A stretch of DNA of 64,000 nt from positions 47,091 to 111,090 of the forward strand of contig JAJFKV010000014.1 in the NCBI GenBank assembly GCA_021773055.1, written 5' to 3'. Numbering within the stretch: position 1 is the first letter of the stretch; the number at the start of each line of letters is the position of its first letter. The notes under the pieces are model-generated. The model made no database searches and was not told the DNA's origin. It worked only from the letters and a program-made list of their open reading frames with translations. The stretch is from Woeseiaceae bacterium. GTDB lineage: Bacteria > Pseudomonadota > Gammaproteobacteria > Steroidobacterales > Woeseiaceae. Positions 35,085 through 43,347 of this stretch are shown here, piece by piece. The translations under genes were made by a program, and so were the position numbers.

Positions 35085-36071
35085 CTAGTCGACGTGCCAG
35101 CTGCTGGGACCTTTGATGAAATCGCCGATGCTTTTTGTGCGCTGCATTCGAGACGGATGATGTGCGTAAAACGCAGCTTCGTAACTGATCGCGGGCTGGC
35201 GATAAATGACCCCCATTGCGACTGGCAAATGCTGGTCAATTAGCAGACGTGCGATGGTTGCATTGGCCTCGTCATGCACAAGGACGTCGTCGGGTGAGGT
35301 GCTTGCATCTACTACTTCAAGTTCCAGTGTGTCGCGGTTTAGATGTATGCCCTTGCCGTTGTTCTCACCGAACAACATCGGTTCGCCGTGTTTCAAATGC
35401 AGCTGGGTGTTAGCTGCATTCTTACGGTCCGTGAAACTGGCGAAGACGTCTTCGTTATACACGATGCAGTTCTGGAAAATTTCGATCAGGGATGTTCCCT
35501 GAAAGGCATGTGCCTGTAGCAGCACGTGGCTCATGCCCGCCTTGTCGGTATCCACACCGCGAGCGAAGAATTTTGCCCCTGCACCGAGCGCAAATTGTCC
35601 TGGGGAAATGGGTGAGTCGACAGAGCCTCCCGGGCTGGACGGCGACGTCGTGCCGATGCGTGATGTCGGCGAGTACTGCCCCTTGGTGAGGCCATATATC
35701 TCGTTATTGAATAACAGTATCTTGAGGCCGATGTTGCGTCGCAATGCGTGCAGCAAATGATTCCCACCGATGGACAGGCCGTCGCCATCGCCTGTTACTA
35801 CCCAGACATCGAGTTCCGGATTTGCGAGTTTTAACCCGGTCGCTATGGCTGGTGCACGGCCGTGAATCGTGTGGAAACCATAGGTCTCGACGTAAAGGGG
35901 GAAGCGCGAGGCGCAACCGATACCGGAAACAAAAGCTGTGTTCTCCCGGCTCGCACCAACGTCTGCAAGCGCCTTGGTTACCGATTTAAGAACGGCATAG
36001 TCACCGCAGCCCGGGCACCAGCGCACGTCCTGGGACGTTTCAAAATCTTTAGCGGTCAGTTTATCGCTCAT
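35085..36071 (-). CDS. korB: 2-oxoacid:ferredoxin oxidoreductase, beta subunit
   Basis: A 328-residue thiamine-diphosphate-binding subunit. CPGCGDY (Cys19, Cys22) at the N-terminus supplies iron-sulfur cluster ligands; the TPP-magnesium motif is in GDGDGLSIGGNHLLHALRRN. With KorA it oxidatively decarboxylates a 2-oxoacid (probably 2-oxoglutarate) to the acyl-CoA and reduces ferredoxin. The ATG overlaps the korA stop (TAATG). A dedicated 7Fe ferredoxin gene lies beyond korA on the other strand. Confidence 0.93.
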   Translation of the reverse strand: MSDKLTAKDFETSQDVRWCPGCGDYAVLKSVTKALADVGASRENTAFVSGIGCASRFPLYVETYGFHTIHGRAPAIATGLKLANPELDVWVVTGDGDGLSIGGNHLLHALRRNIGLKILLFNNEIYGLTKGQYSPTSRIGTTSPSSPGGSVDSPISPGQFALGAGAKFFARGVDTDKAGMSHVLLQAHAFQGTSLIEIFQNCIVYNEDVFASFTDRKNAANTQLHLKHGEPMLFGENNGKGIHLNRDTLELEVVDASTSPDDVLVHDEANATIARLLIDQHLPVAMGVIYRQPAISYEAAFYAHHPSRMQRTKSIGDFIKGPSSWHVD

Positions 36072-37909
36072 TACGTCTCCCCATCCGACAGCGCTTCGAT
36101 TTTCTCGACAAGCTCACTAATCAGGAACGGCTGTCCGCTGACTTTTGGGAATGAAACCGGATCCAGACAAAGCTTGTCACGCAACAGCGTTGCGAGTTGG
36201 CCGGTATTCATTTCCGGTACAAGAACTTTCTCGAACCGCCCCAGTAGGTCGCGAAGATTTTTCGGCAGAGGATTCAGATAACGCAGGTGGATGTAACTGA
36301 CTCCGGTTTTTCTGGCAGCCTGGTAGATGGGTCCATAAGTTGACCCCCAGCCAACAACGACCAGGTCACCGCTGTCGTCACCGAGCTCCAATTCCTGCTC
36401 GGGAATAAAATTCGCCACTGACTCGAGCTTTGCAGTTCTTAAGTTCGTCATCGCCTGGTGGTTCTCCGGATCGTAGGAGATGTGTCCGGTGTTGATGTCT
36501 TTTTCCAGCCCACCGATGCGATGCATCAGGTCAGGCATGCCCGGGGTAATCCAGGGTCGGCCAAAGCTCTCCTCGTCGCGAGAGAAAGCTTGTCGTTCCG
36601 GGCTCTCGTCGGAGTTTGAAACTTTCTTATGCTCGATGGCGCGCAAAGAGGTTACGTCGGGAATCTTCCAGGGTTCGGCGGCATTTGAAAGATAACCGTC
36701 CGCCAGCAGGATTACCGGCGTCATATGTCTCAGCGCAATGCGCACCGCTTCAATCGCGGTTGCAAAGCAATCACCCGATGTCGATGCTGAAATCACTGGT
36801 ATTGGAGTATCAGCATTGCGTCCGTAGACGGCCTGATAGAGATCCGACTGCTCGGTTTTCGTCGGTAATCCCGTCGATGGGCCACCCCGTTGCCAATTGA
36901 CAATCACGAGCGGCAGCTCGGCGTTGACCGCGAGTCCCATCGCCTCGGTTTTGAGCGCAATACCGGGACCGGAACTTGATGTCACGCCGATCATGCCACC
37001 ATAGGATGCACCGATCGCCGCACAAATCGCAGCGATCTCGTCCTCGGCCTGAAAGGTGCCGACCCCCATTTCACCGAGGCGCGCGAGGCGATGTAATAAA
37101 GGTGAGGCTGGTGTGATCGGGTAAGAACAGAACATCACCGGCTTGTCGGCGAGTTCGGCGGCGGCGGCAATACCGAGCGCGAGAGCTTCAGCTCCGGTGA
37201 TACTGCGGTACTCGCCCGCGTCCAGCTTCGTTTCGGGCAACGTAATTTGCGGCAGCGCGGCAGCCAGTTCGACAGTCTCACCGTAGGCATGTCCCGCACG
37301 CAACGCCGTGATGTTGGCGTCCCGGAGAGTTGGTTTATCTGCGAGGCGGCGATTGATCCAGGCCTCGACCGATTCGAGGTCGCGGCCAAACATCCACATC
37401 AAAACACCGAGTGCCCAGAAGTTCTTGCAACGCCCACCTTCGCTCTTGCTCAGACCGAACTCTTTAACGGCCTCGAGATTCAGGCGGGAAACATCGGCCG
37501 TGACAACCTGAAAATCGGCAAGCGCACCCCCTTCTCTCGGATCGCCGTCGTAGCCGGCTTTGACAAGGTTGCGCGGTGTGAAGGCGTCGTTATTGAGAAC
37601 GATGAGCGCACCTTTTCGCAGTAACGGCAGGCTAACCCTGAGGGCGGCAGGATTGAATGCGACCAGCACGTCGGGTGCATCACCCGGTGTCGTGATAGGT
37701 CCACTGCCCAGATTGATCTGGTAGGCGGAAACACCAAACGTGGTGCCCACTGGTGCACGGATTTCGGCCGGATAATCGGGAAATGTGGCGAAATCGGTGC
37801 CCGATAACGCTGTCGACACCGCAAATTGCGATCCCATTAACTGTATGCCATCACCGGAATCACCCGCCAGGCGAACAACGATCGACTCTACATCCTTGTT
37901 TTTATTCAC
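36071..37909 (-). CDS. korA: 2-oxoacid:acceptor oxidoreductase, fused gamma-alpha subunit
   Basis: A 612-residue fusion. The N-terminal gamma part (about 1-190) begins VVRLAGDSGDGIQLMGSQFA; the alpha part follows with MFCSYPITPASPLLHRLARLG, QAEDEIAAICAAIGASYGG and SSSGPGIALKTEAMGLAVNAELPLVIVNWQRGG. This is the layout of KorA/PorA-type enzymes of aerobic bacteria. It pairs with KorB. The start is probably the GTG at 37909, with no strong ribosome-binding site; MNKNKDVESIVVRLAG fits the family. Confidence 0.93.
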   Translation of the reverse strand: MNKNKDVESIVVRLAGDSGDGIQLMGSQFAVSTALSGTDFATFPDYPAEIRAPVGTTFGVSAYQINLGSGPITTPGDAPDVLVAFNPAALRVSLPLLRKGALIVLNNDAFTPRNLVKAGYDGDPREGGALADFQVVTADVSRLNLEAVKEFGLSKSEGGRCKNFWALGVLMWMFGRDLESVEAWINRRLADKPTLRDANITALRAGHAYGETVELAAALPQITLPETKLDAGEYRSITGAEALALGIAAAAELADKPVMFCSYPITPASPLLHRLARLGEMGVGTFQAEDEIAAICAAIGASYGGMIGVTSSSGPGIALKTEAMGLAVNAELPLVIVNWQRGGPSTGLPTKTEQSDLYQAVYGRNADTPIPVISASTSGDCFATAIEAVRIALRHMTPVILLADGYLSNAAEPWKIPDVTSLRAIEHKKVSNSDESPERQAFSRDEESFGRPWITPGMPDLMHRIGGLEKDINTGHISYDPENHQAMTNLRTAKLESVANFIPEQELELGDDSGDLVVVGWGSTYGPIYQAARKTGVSYIHLRYLNPLPKNLRDLLGRFEKVLVPEMNTGQLATLLRDKLCLDPVSFPKVSGQPFLISELVEKIEALSDGET

Positions 37910-38066
37910 AAATTAGGTGCTTTTTGAGGTTTGCTAGATGCCGCGTCGGGCCTGTGCCGATGAGTTTAACGCAATCGACAAGCCCTCGGTCATAGAGTTA
38001 AATCACAGCTTGATTAGCAGCACGACTTCGCATAGCGTACGCGCTCCGGAAATTGAGGTTCCCAGC

Positions 38067-38390
38067 ATGACATTCGTTGTTACAGAAGCCTGTATTAAGT
38101 GCAAACTGACCGATTGCGTCGAGGTTTGTCCTGTGGATTGCTTCCACGAAGGCCCTAATTTTCTCGTGATTGATCCTGACGAGTGTATCGACTGTACGTT
38201 GTGTGAGCCCGAGTGCCCGGTAGAAGCGATTTACTCCGAAGACGAATTGCCAGCGGGGCAGGAGCAATACCTGCAATTGAACGAAGATTTGTCACGAGAC
38301 TGGCCCGTCATCACCGAGATGAAAGATCCACCCGATGACGCCGACGAATGGCGCGAAGTAAAAGACAAGCTCCAGTACCTCGAACGCTAG
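38067..38390 (+). CDS. fdxA: Seven-iron ferredoxin FdxA
   Basis: A 107-residue ferredoxin. Cysteines at 9, 17 and 50 fit the [3Fe-4S] cluster and those at 21, 40, 43 and 46 the [4Fe-4S] cluster, the spacing of Azotobacter FdI shifted by one. It ends with the usual acidic tail ([15 protein letters not shown]). The ATG at 38067 has a GAGG nearby and gives the standard [13 protein letters not shown] start. It diverges from korA, so it probably carries the electrons released by KorAB. Confidence 0.95.
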   Translation: MTFVVTEACIKCKLTDCVEVCPVDCFHEGPNFLVIDPDECIDCTLCEPECPVEAIYSEDELPAGQEQYLQLNEDLSRDWPVITEMKDPPDDADEWREVKDKLQYLER

Positions 38391-38402
38391 CTGGGGCCGC
38401 GT

Positions 38403-39293
38403 CTACGATGTACCCGCAAACCCGATCAAAACCTCCGCCAACTCCGGCCCCTTGTCTTCCTGCAGAAAGTGACCCGCGTTCCGGATCTTTACATGCTCCA
38501 AACCTTCTGCACCCGGGACGCGCTTCTGCCACATTTTCTCGCCACCACGCGTGACGGGATCTCGATTGCTGAATGTCGTCAGAAACGGCTTTTCCCAGCG
38601 CTTAAACACGGCCCACGCAGCGTGATTCGCATCGCTGGCAGGGTCCGTTGGCGTTGTTGGCACCAACTGCGGAAATGCCCGGGCGCCGGCCTTGTATTTA
38701 GCAGAAGGAAACGGTGCATCGTAGGCGGCAACTTCTTCGGCTGACAATTCCGTCACTGTTCCAAACTGGACAATTTTTCCAATCGGAAACCACGGACTAA
38801 AGCGGGCAAACTTCTGCCATAGCTTGAAGACCGTGGGCAGGTTCTCATCGCCCGTCGGCAGACCGCCGTTACCCAGAGCGATGCGTGCGAAACGAGTTTC
38901 ATTTTCTGCCGCGATTCTGAGCCCGATCATCGATCCCCAGTCCTGACAGAACAGCGTGATGTCACGCAGGTCGAGATTTGTAACAAACTGAGTCATCCAC
39001 TCGACGTGGCCAGCGTAAGAGTAGTCATTCTTGCTGGTCGGTTTGTCGGACTTGCCGAAACCGATCAGGTCCGGCGCAATAACACGAAAACCCGCATCAC
39101 AGAGCGGAGGAATCATATGGCGATAGAGATACGACCAGCTAGGCTCGCCATGAAAGAGTAAAACGACAACGCCATCCTTCGGACCCTCATCGATATAGTG
39201 CAAGCGCAATCCGTCAACCTCAAGGTAGTTTGGTTTGAAGTCGTAGCCGGGAATATTTTCAAAACGCGAATCGGGTGTACGCAGTATTGTCAT
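38403..39293 (-). CDS. Haloalkane dehalogenase (HLD-I-like)
   Basis: A 296-residue alpha/beta hydrolase. The start MTILRTPDSRFENIPGYDF is typical of haloalkane dehalogenases. HGEPSWSYLYR holds the oxyanion/halide region. The nucleophile is Asp118 with Trp119 in FCQDWGSMIG, and the catalytic histidine is in NAGHFLQED. It replaces halogen by hydroxyl on alkyl halides. The ATG at 39293 is preferred because of the conserved N-terminus; an ATG at 39341 is possible. Convergent with fdxA, divergent from the esterase. Confidence 0.88.
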   Translation of the reverse strand: MTILRTPDSRFENIPGYDFKPNYLEVDGLRLHYIDEGPKDGVVVLLFHGEPSWSYLYRHMIPPLCDAGFRVIAPDLIGFGKSDKPTSKNDYSYAGHVEWMTQFVTNLDLRDITLFCQDWGSMIGLRIAAENETRFARIALGNGGLPTGDENLPTVFKLWQKFARFSPWFPIGKIVQFGTVTELSAEEVAAYDAPFPSAKYKAGARAFPQLVPTTPTDPASDANHAAWAVFKRWEKPFLTTFSNRDPVTRGGEKMWQKRVPGAEGLEHVKIRNAGHFLQEDKGPELAEVLIGFAGTS

Positions 39294-39349
39294 CAGTGGT
39301 GTAGTCTCAGAGATTAACGGTCCAACACGAACGGTCATCATAAACGCAA

Positions 39350-40246
39350 ATGAGCAGCATTCCCGCCAAAATATTTCGATCGATTTCGAGTGCTTTTATT
39401 AATCGTATCGATGTCAGCGATGTTGACCCCGCAGAAACTCGCCTCAAGTGGGACCGGCTTGCCAGACACTTGCCCACGGCGTTCGGTGTTCGAGTACAGC
39501 CCGACGAAATTAACGGCCTTTATGCTGAATGGCTTACCCCGAAAGAGCACATGGACGGCAAGTTATTATTGTATTTGCACGGTGGTGCCTATGTGGTCGG
39601 TGGCTGCGACATGCATCGTCAAATGGTCAGCCACATCGCCCGGGCCGGACGAATTCGTACGTTTCTCCCGGAGTACCGGCTGGCACCGGAGCACAAGTAT
39701 CCGGCCGCCATCGATGACGCGGTCGGAGTTTTCAGATCATTGCTCACCACCGGCATGCAGGCGGAAGACATCATTTTTGCGGGCGATTCGGCGGGCGGCG
39801 GCCTGACCGTGGCAACCATGCTGGCGCTTCGTGATGCCGGGGACCCGTTGCCTGCGGCTGCGGTCTTGCTATCCCCATTTCTGGACGTCACCGGTAGCGG
39901 CCAGTCAATGCAAACGCGCGCGGGGCTGGACCCGTGGTTTCAGGAAAAAGATCTGTCCATCATTGCCGATCACTATTGCGAACCACACCAGCAAAGATTT
40001 CCCCTGGTCTCACCCGTTTTCGCCGATATCGAGGGCTTGCCGCCCATGTTAATTCAGGTCGGCGATCACGAGATTCTGCTCAGTGACTCGGAGAGACTCG
40101 TGGATCAGTGCGTGGCAGCGGGAATTGATGTTGAGTTCGAGATCTGGCCCGAGATGTGGCACGTGTTTCAGATGTTTACGCGCAAGATGCCGGAGTCGCA
40201 CAAGGCGATAAACAGGATCGGTAGTTACATCCAATCTCGATTCTAA
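39350..40246 (+). CDS. Hormone-sensitive-lipase-family alpha/beta hydrolase
   Basis: A 298-residue esterase. The oxyanion-hole motif HGGAYVVGG and nucleophile motif GDSAGGGL are present, with LAPEHKYPAAIDDA between them and the catalytic histidine in MWHVFQMF. There is no secretion signal. It hydrolyses short- to mid-chain carboxyl esters; the physiological substrate is unknown. Its stop overlaps that of the convergent methyltransferase by two bases or so. It diverges from the dehalogenase by 56 bases. Confidence 0.9.
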   Translation: MSSIPAKIFRSISSAFINRIDVSDVDPAETRLKWDRLARHLPTAFGVRVQPDEINGLYAEWLTPKEHMDGKLLLYLHGGAYVVGGCDMHRQMVSHIARAGRIRTFLPEYRLAPEHKYPAAIDDAVGVFRSLLTTGMQAEDIIFAGDSAGGGLTVATMLALRDAGDPLPAAAVLLSPFLDVTGSGQSMQTRAGLDPWFQEKDLSIIADHYCEPHQQRFPLVSPVFADIEGLPPMLIQVGDHEILLSDSERLVDQCVAAGIDVEFEIWPEMWHVFQMFTRKMPESHKAINRIGSYIQSRF

Positions 40247-41610
40247 AAGCCGGATTGCCTTTTCGAGTCGTCGTACATTTTCGTCATGAATGAGCGAATG
40301 GCGGGTTCAGCCTCTTCGGCGGTCATCAGTTTTTGTTTCTCGAGTACGACAGCCATGTCTTTAATGGATCGCTTGCCGTCGATGAGAGACATGATGAAAG
40401 AATATATTTGTGTTGTCATCGCTTGTTGCCGGAAAGACGGTGTCAGCGGCACCGGATCTTTCCCGGTTACAATCCAGTCGGGCAGGGCGAGATGCCGCGC
40501 AGGTTTTTCGACGCTACGCTCCTTGTACGCCGAGAATGAAAAAACGCGCTCCTGACGGCCATGTCGGCTTGCTGGCGAACTCATATAAGGGATCGTTGCC
40601 TGGGAAACGTATGGATCGGAGAAGCCGTTTTCGGCAATGATCGCCTTGGCTTCTTCCGGGCTATAACAGCGCGCTCGCTCGGGGTTTGCGAACGCGAGTG
40701 AGCCGAAGTTCACCCAGCGACCGTTGTCTTTCAGAAGGCCGTTAATTCGCGCAGAAAGCACCGACAGGTCTTCGCTAATGATGTCGATAAGCCACGGCGT
40801 CACGACCGTATCAAACGTTCCATCCGGAAACGGGGCTCGTAAGGCGTCGCCGAGTATGAGATGAAAATTTTCGTCAACAGCTTGGGGCGCGCTTAGTTTT
40901 CGAAGTACCGCGTCGTCATCGAGCGCGAGTGGCGCTATAGGAAACTCATAGAGACTAAGACTTCGACCGGCGGTCACCGCATTGGCGACGAGCATGAGTA
41001 ATGGATTGAAATCCATAGCCACGGTCGACGTGCAATTGAGTCCGGTATGGATGTCGTACGCCAGGCGTCCGGCACCTGCGCCTAGTACCAGTACATTGCC
41101 GAGCTCGGCATGATCGTGGAGCACAGCGCGTATTTGCTTCAGTGACGCCTGATTCTCCTCTTCACCCCACGACCAGTCGCGGTGAATATTGGGATAGTAG
41201 GTATTCAAGCCCTGCTCGGACGGCATCCTGGTACGCAACGCCAGATAGCTGTCGTAATTACCCTGCAGTGACTGCATTTCTATGGGTTGCAGCAATTTTT
41301 GCAGCGAGCGCCGGTGTGCCTCAACAGATTTTTTGTAACGTTCGACACGGCGCTTCGTCAGCGGACGAATATCGTCGGCTTGCAGCTCTTTTTCAAGACC
41401 AGCAATTTCGTGGCTGAGCTGCTGCAGCGAAAACTGCAATCTGCCGCGCCATTCACCGAGCGCAGCCTGCGGCTCGGCGAACATCCAGGGCATACCCTCC
41501 AGCAACGGGAAATCAACTTTGCAGGCCTTGCAATGCAGCGCGTCACCGGTGGCGTCCAGCGGCGTTTTATCGCAGCGCGGGCAGGCGAGGAGATTTGTCG
41601 TGTCAGTCAT
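40243..41610 (-). CDS. N2227-like SAM methyltransferase with zinc-ribbon N-terminus and PqqD-like C-terminus
   Basis: A 455-residue three-part protein. Residues 1-45 form a Trm112-like zinc ribbon (Cys10, Cys13, Cys27, Cys30). The middle has a coiled stretch (about 65-110) and an N2227/carnosine-methyltransferase-like core with motif VLVLGAGAGRLAYDI and NFHLILGDALRAPFPDGTFDTVVTPWLIDI. The last ~60 residues (SFIMSLIDGKRSIKDMAVVLEKQ...) resemble a PqqD-type peptide-binding helix-turn domain. N2227 enzymes methylate small histidine peptides in eukaryotes; here the substrate is unknown, and the PqqD-like end suggests a carried peptide. It follows the terminator of the Tat-protein gene. Confidence 0.8.
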   Translation of the reverse strand: MTDTTNLLACPRCDKTPLDATGDALHCKACKVDFPLLEGMPWMFAEPQAALGEWRGRLQFSLQQLSHEIAGLEKELQADDIRPLTKRRVERYKKSVEAHRRSLQKLLQPIEMQSLQGNYDSYLALRTRMPSEQGLNTYYPNIHRDWSWGEEENQASLKQIRAVLHDHAELGNVLVLGAGAGRLAYDIHTGLNCTSTVAMDFNPLLMLVANAVTAGRSLSLYEFPIAPLALDDDAVLRKLSAPQAVDENFHLILGDALRAPFPDGTFDTVVTPWLIDIISEDLSVLSARINGLLKDNGRWVNFGSLAFANPERARCYSPEEAKAIIAENGFSDPYVSQATIPYMSSPASRHGRQERVFSFSAYKERSVEKPARHLALPDWIVTGKDPVPLTPSFRQQAMTTQIYSFIMSLIDGKRSIKDMAVVLEKQKLMTAEEAEPAIRSFMTKMYDDSKRQSGF

Positions 41611-41628
41611 GGATTCGGATTATGCAAC

Positions 41629-41662
41629 AAAAACGGCCGGTCGTAAGGGGGCGACCGGCCGT
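41629..41662 (-). terminator. Intrinsic terminator of the Tat/LamG/cytochrome arm
   Basis: A perfect 11-bp stem (41633-41643 with 41652-41662, eight-base loop) is followed on the minus strand by a run of five T residues (A-run at 41629-41633 on plus). It lies 26 bases beyond the stop of the Tat-exported protein and just before the methyltransferase start, separating the two units. Confidence 0.9.
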
Positions 41663-41687
41663 GTTCTCTTACAACAGCGATTGCTCG

Positions 41688-43319
41688 CTATATGGGATTG
41701 GCAATAATTCCGTTCACGATTGGCTCAAATGCAGTCAGCGCGTCCAGTTGCGCGACAGTACCGCCGAGACCGTGATTCCATGTTTGCACTCTGTTCGGAT
41801 CCAGGAGTGTATTGAACTGGCCTTGCTCACCGTGTAGTGCCATGTAGTTCAGAATGACAGCGTTTGCCAGCTGGTTGACGTTATTGGCCATTGGCGTTGC
41901 CGCACGCATCACCGAGCCAGCGGCGTTCATCGCACCGATCTGCTGGTGATTAGCTTGTACATCGGGCGTGCCGCCCAACAGGATCGGTCTTCGTGTGGGG
42001 TTATAGACAAGGAAGAATCCGGCGGCGGTTGACGAATTGTCACTCGTCCATTCACCTTTACCACGACCCTCGGTCGAATTATCAATGGTGCCATTCGATG
42101 ACAACGAGCCGTCGCTGAATACGTACATCATCACGGGTTTACCCAGTCGTGCAGCGTATTCGAGCACTGCGCCCATACAGCGACCGGCACGGAAGTCTTT
42201 GACCTCACCCTCGGCGCGTGCACCACCGTGGTAATCGTAGCCACCCATCTCGACACAGCCGGCACCAGCGAAGCCGTTCATGACGAGCTTCATCACCGAG
42301 GCGGTTTTCTGGAATTCGCGAGCGCTGCGACTGCCATCCGTAAATTCGGCAGTGGTGAAAATAGCCGAAGTGTCATCAGCAACAATATCTGTGTCGAGTA
42401 ACGGATCAATGGGCACGCCACCGAACTCTTCGGCGATATGCGCGGCCTTCACATAACCACATCGGACGGATTGCTTTATGGCGGCGTCTTCAGCGACCAG
42501 AGTGTCGACTCGCCCCATTTTCTGGTCTGACAGCCGATAGATAGACTCCATAACTGCCGTGGCATCTGCTTTTGAAAGAATGCCGACTAGATCACCTGTG
42601 TCCACCAGGTTGACGACGTCGCTTGGGCGATCGACTTTCGTGGGTCGCAGCTCCGGGTTGTACAACATCGCAGGGGCCATGGAATTGCCACCCGATTCGG
42701 TGTTCTCAGATCCGGCTAGCGTCAATATGGATCCCTTGGAACCCGCCAGAGCAATACCGGCCATTGGGTTATGCGGATTGTTGCCGGTATCGTTATCGGA
42801 ACGTGCGGGAATTACCGCACCGTTGATATTCGCCTCAGTTCCAGGCGTCAGGCTTGCCATGATGCCGCGGCGGAATGCGCTGTCAAAGTGGAACCCGAGG
42901 CCCAGGTCGAAGTTCGCAAACGGATTGCCGTTCACGTCAGTCAGGCCAGGCACCATGTCACCTGGAAGGCCCATTTTTTCGTAGCCAGCCGTGCTCAGGA
43001 AGTCGCTTTGACCGCCCGACTGGCCTACGAGAACGTTGGACCCCGAAATATTCGCACCACCTGCAAGGTCAAAACAGATGAACGGAATTTTTCCTGCCCC
43101 ATCCGTGATTCGGCAGGTGTTCAGGCGCAGGTCATCGATGTCTGGTGACAGAGCTGCCATCGCATTCGCAGACAGCATGCCAAGCGCACCACCGCCAACC
43201 GTGTAAGCAGCACCCGTCATGAAGCCTTGTGCCACAAACTGGCGTCGCGTGACAGGACGCGGATGATCTCCATGAAGCTGCGGCGCATCCCAGTGCCGCG
43301 CATTTCGTTTCTTAGTCAT
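41688..43319 (-). CDS. Tat-exported DUF1501-like protein
   Basis: A 543-residue protein with a twin-arginine signal (TRRQFVAQG, Arg25-Arg26, then GAAYTVGGGALGMLSANAMA). The body includes FICFDLAGGANISGSNVLVGQSGG, GSKGSILTLAGSEN, EFQKTASVMKLVMNG, GGYDYHGGARAEGE and YVFSDGSLSSNG. This matches the exported DUF1501-type proteins that occur beside heme- or LamG-containing partners; such genes are sometimes mislabelled as GspF. The fold is probably alkaline-phosphatase/sulfatase-like, but activity is unknown. The ATG at 43319 is chosen because AAGGAAC precedes it. It is the last gene of the minus arm. Confidence 0.82.
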   Translation of the reverse strand: MTKKRNARHWDAPQLHGDHPRPVTRRQFVAQGFMTGAAYTVGGGALGMLSANAMAALSPDIDDLRLNTCRITDGAGKIPFICFDLAGGANISGSNVLVGQSGGQSDFLSTAGYEKMGLPGDMVPGLTDVNGNPFANFDLGLGFHFDSAFRRGIMASLTPGTEANINGAVIPARSDNDTGNNPHNPMAGIALAGSKGSILTLAGSENTESGGNSMAPAMLYNPELRPTKVDRPSDVVNLVDTGDLVGILSKADATAVMESIYRLSDQKMGRVDTLVAEDAAIKQSVRCGYVKAAHIAEEFGGVPIDPLLDTDIVADDTSAIFTTAEFTDGSRSAREFQKTASVMKLVMNGFAGAGCVEMGGYDYHGGARAEGEVKDFRAGRCMGAVLEYAARLGKPVMMYVFSDGSLSSNGTIDNSTEGRGKGEWTSDNSSTAAGFFLVYNPTRRPILLGGTPDVQANHQQIGAMNAAGSVMRAATPMANNVNQLANAVILNYMALHGEQGQFNTLLDPNRVQTWNHGLGGTVAQLDALTAFEPIVNGIIANPI

Positions 43320-43347
43320 CTTGTAAAGTTCCTTTAAGTCCTGTCTT

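Noticed and set aside
41688..43319. Reading the Tat protein as a type II secretion component (GspF)
   Set aside because: It has a twin-arginine signal and a soluble exported body with no GspF-like membrane helices.
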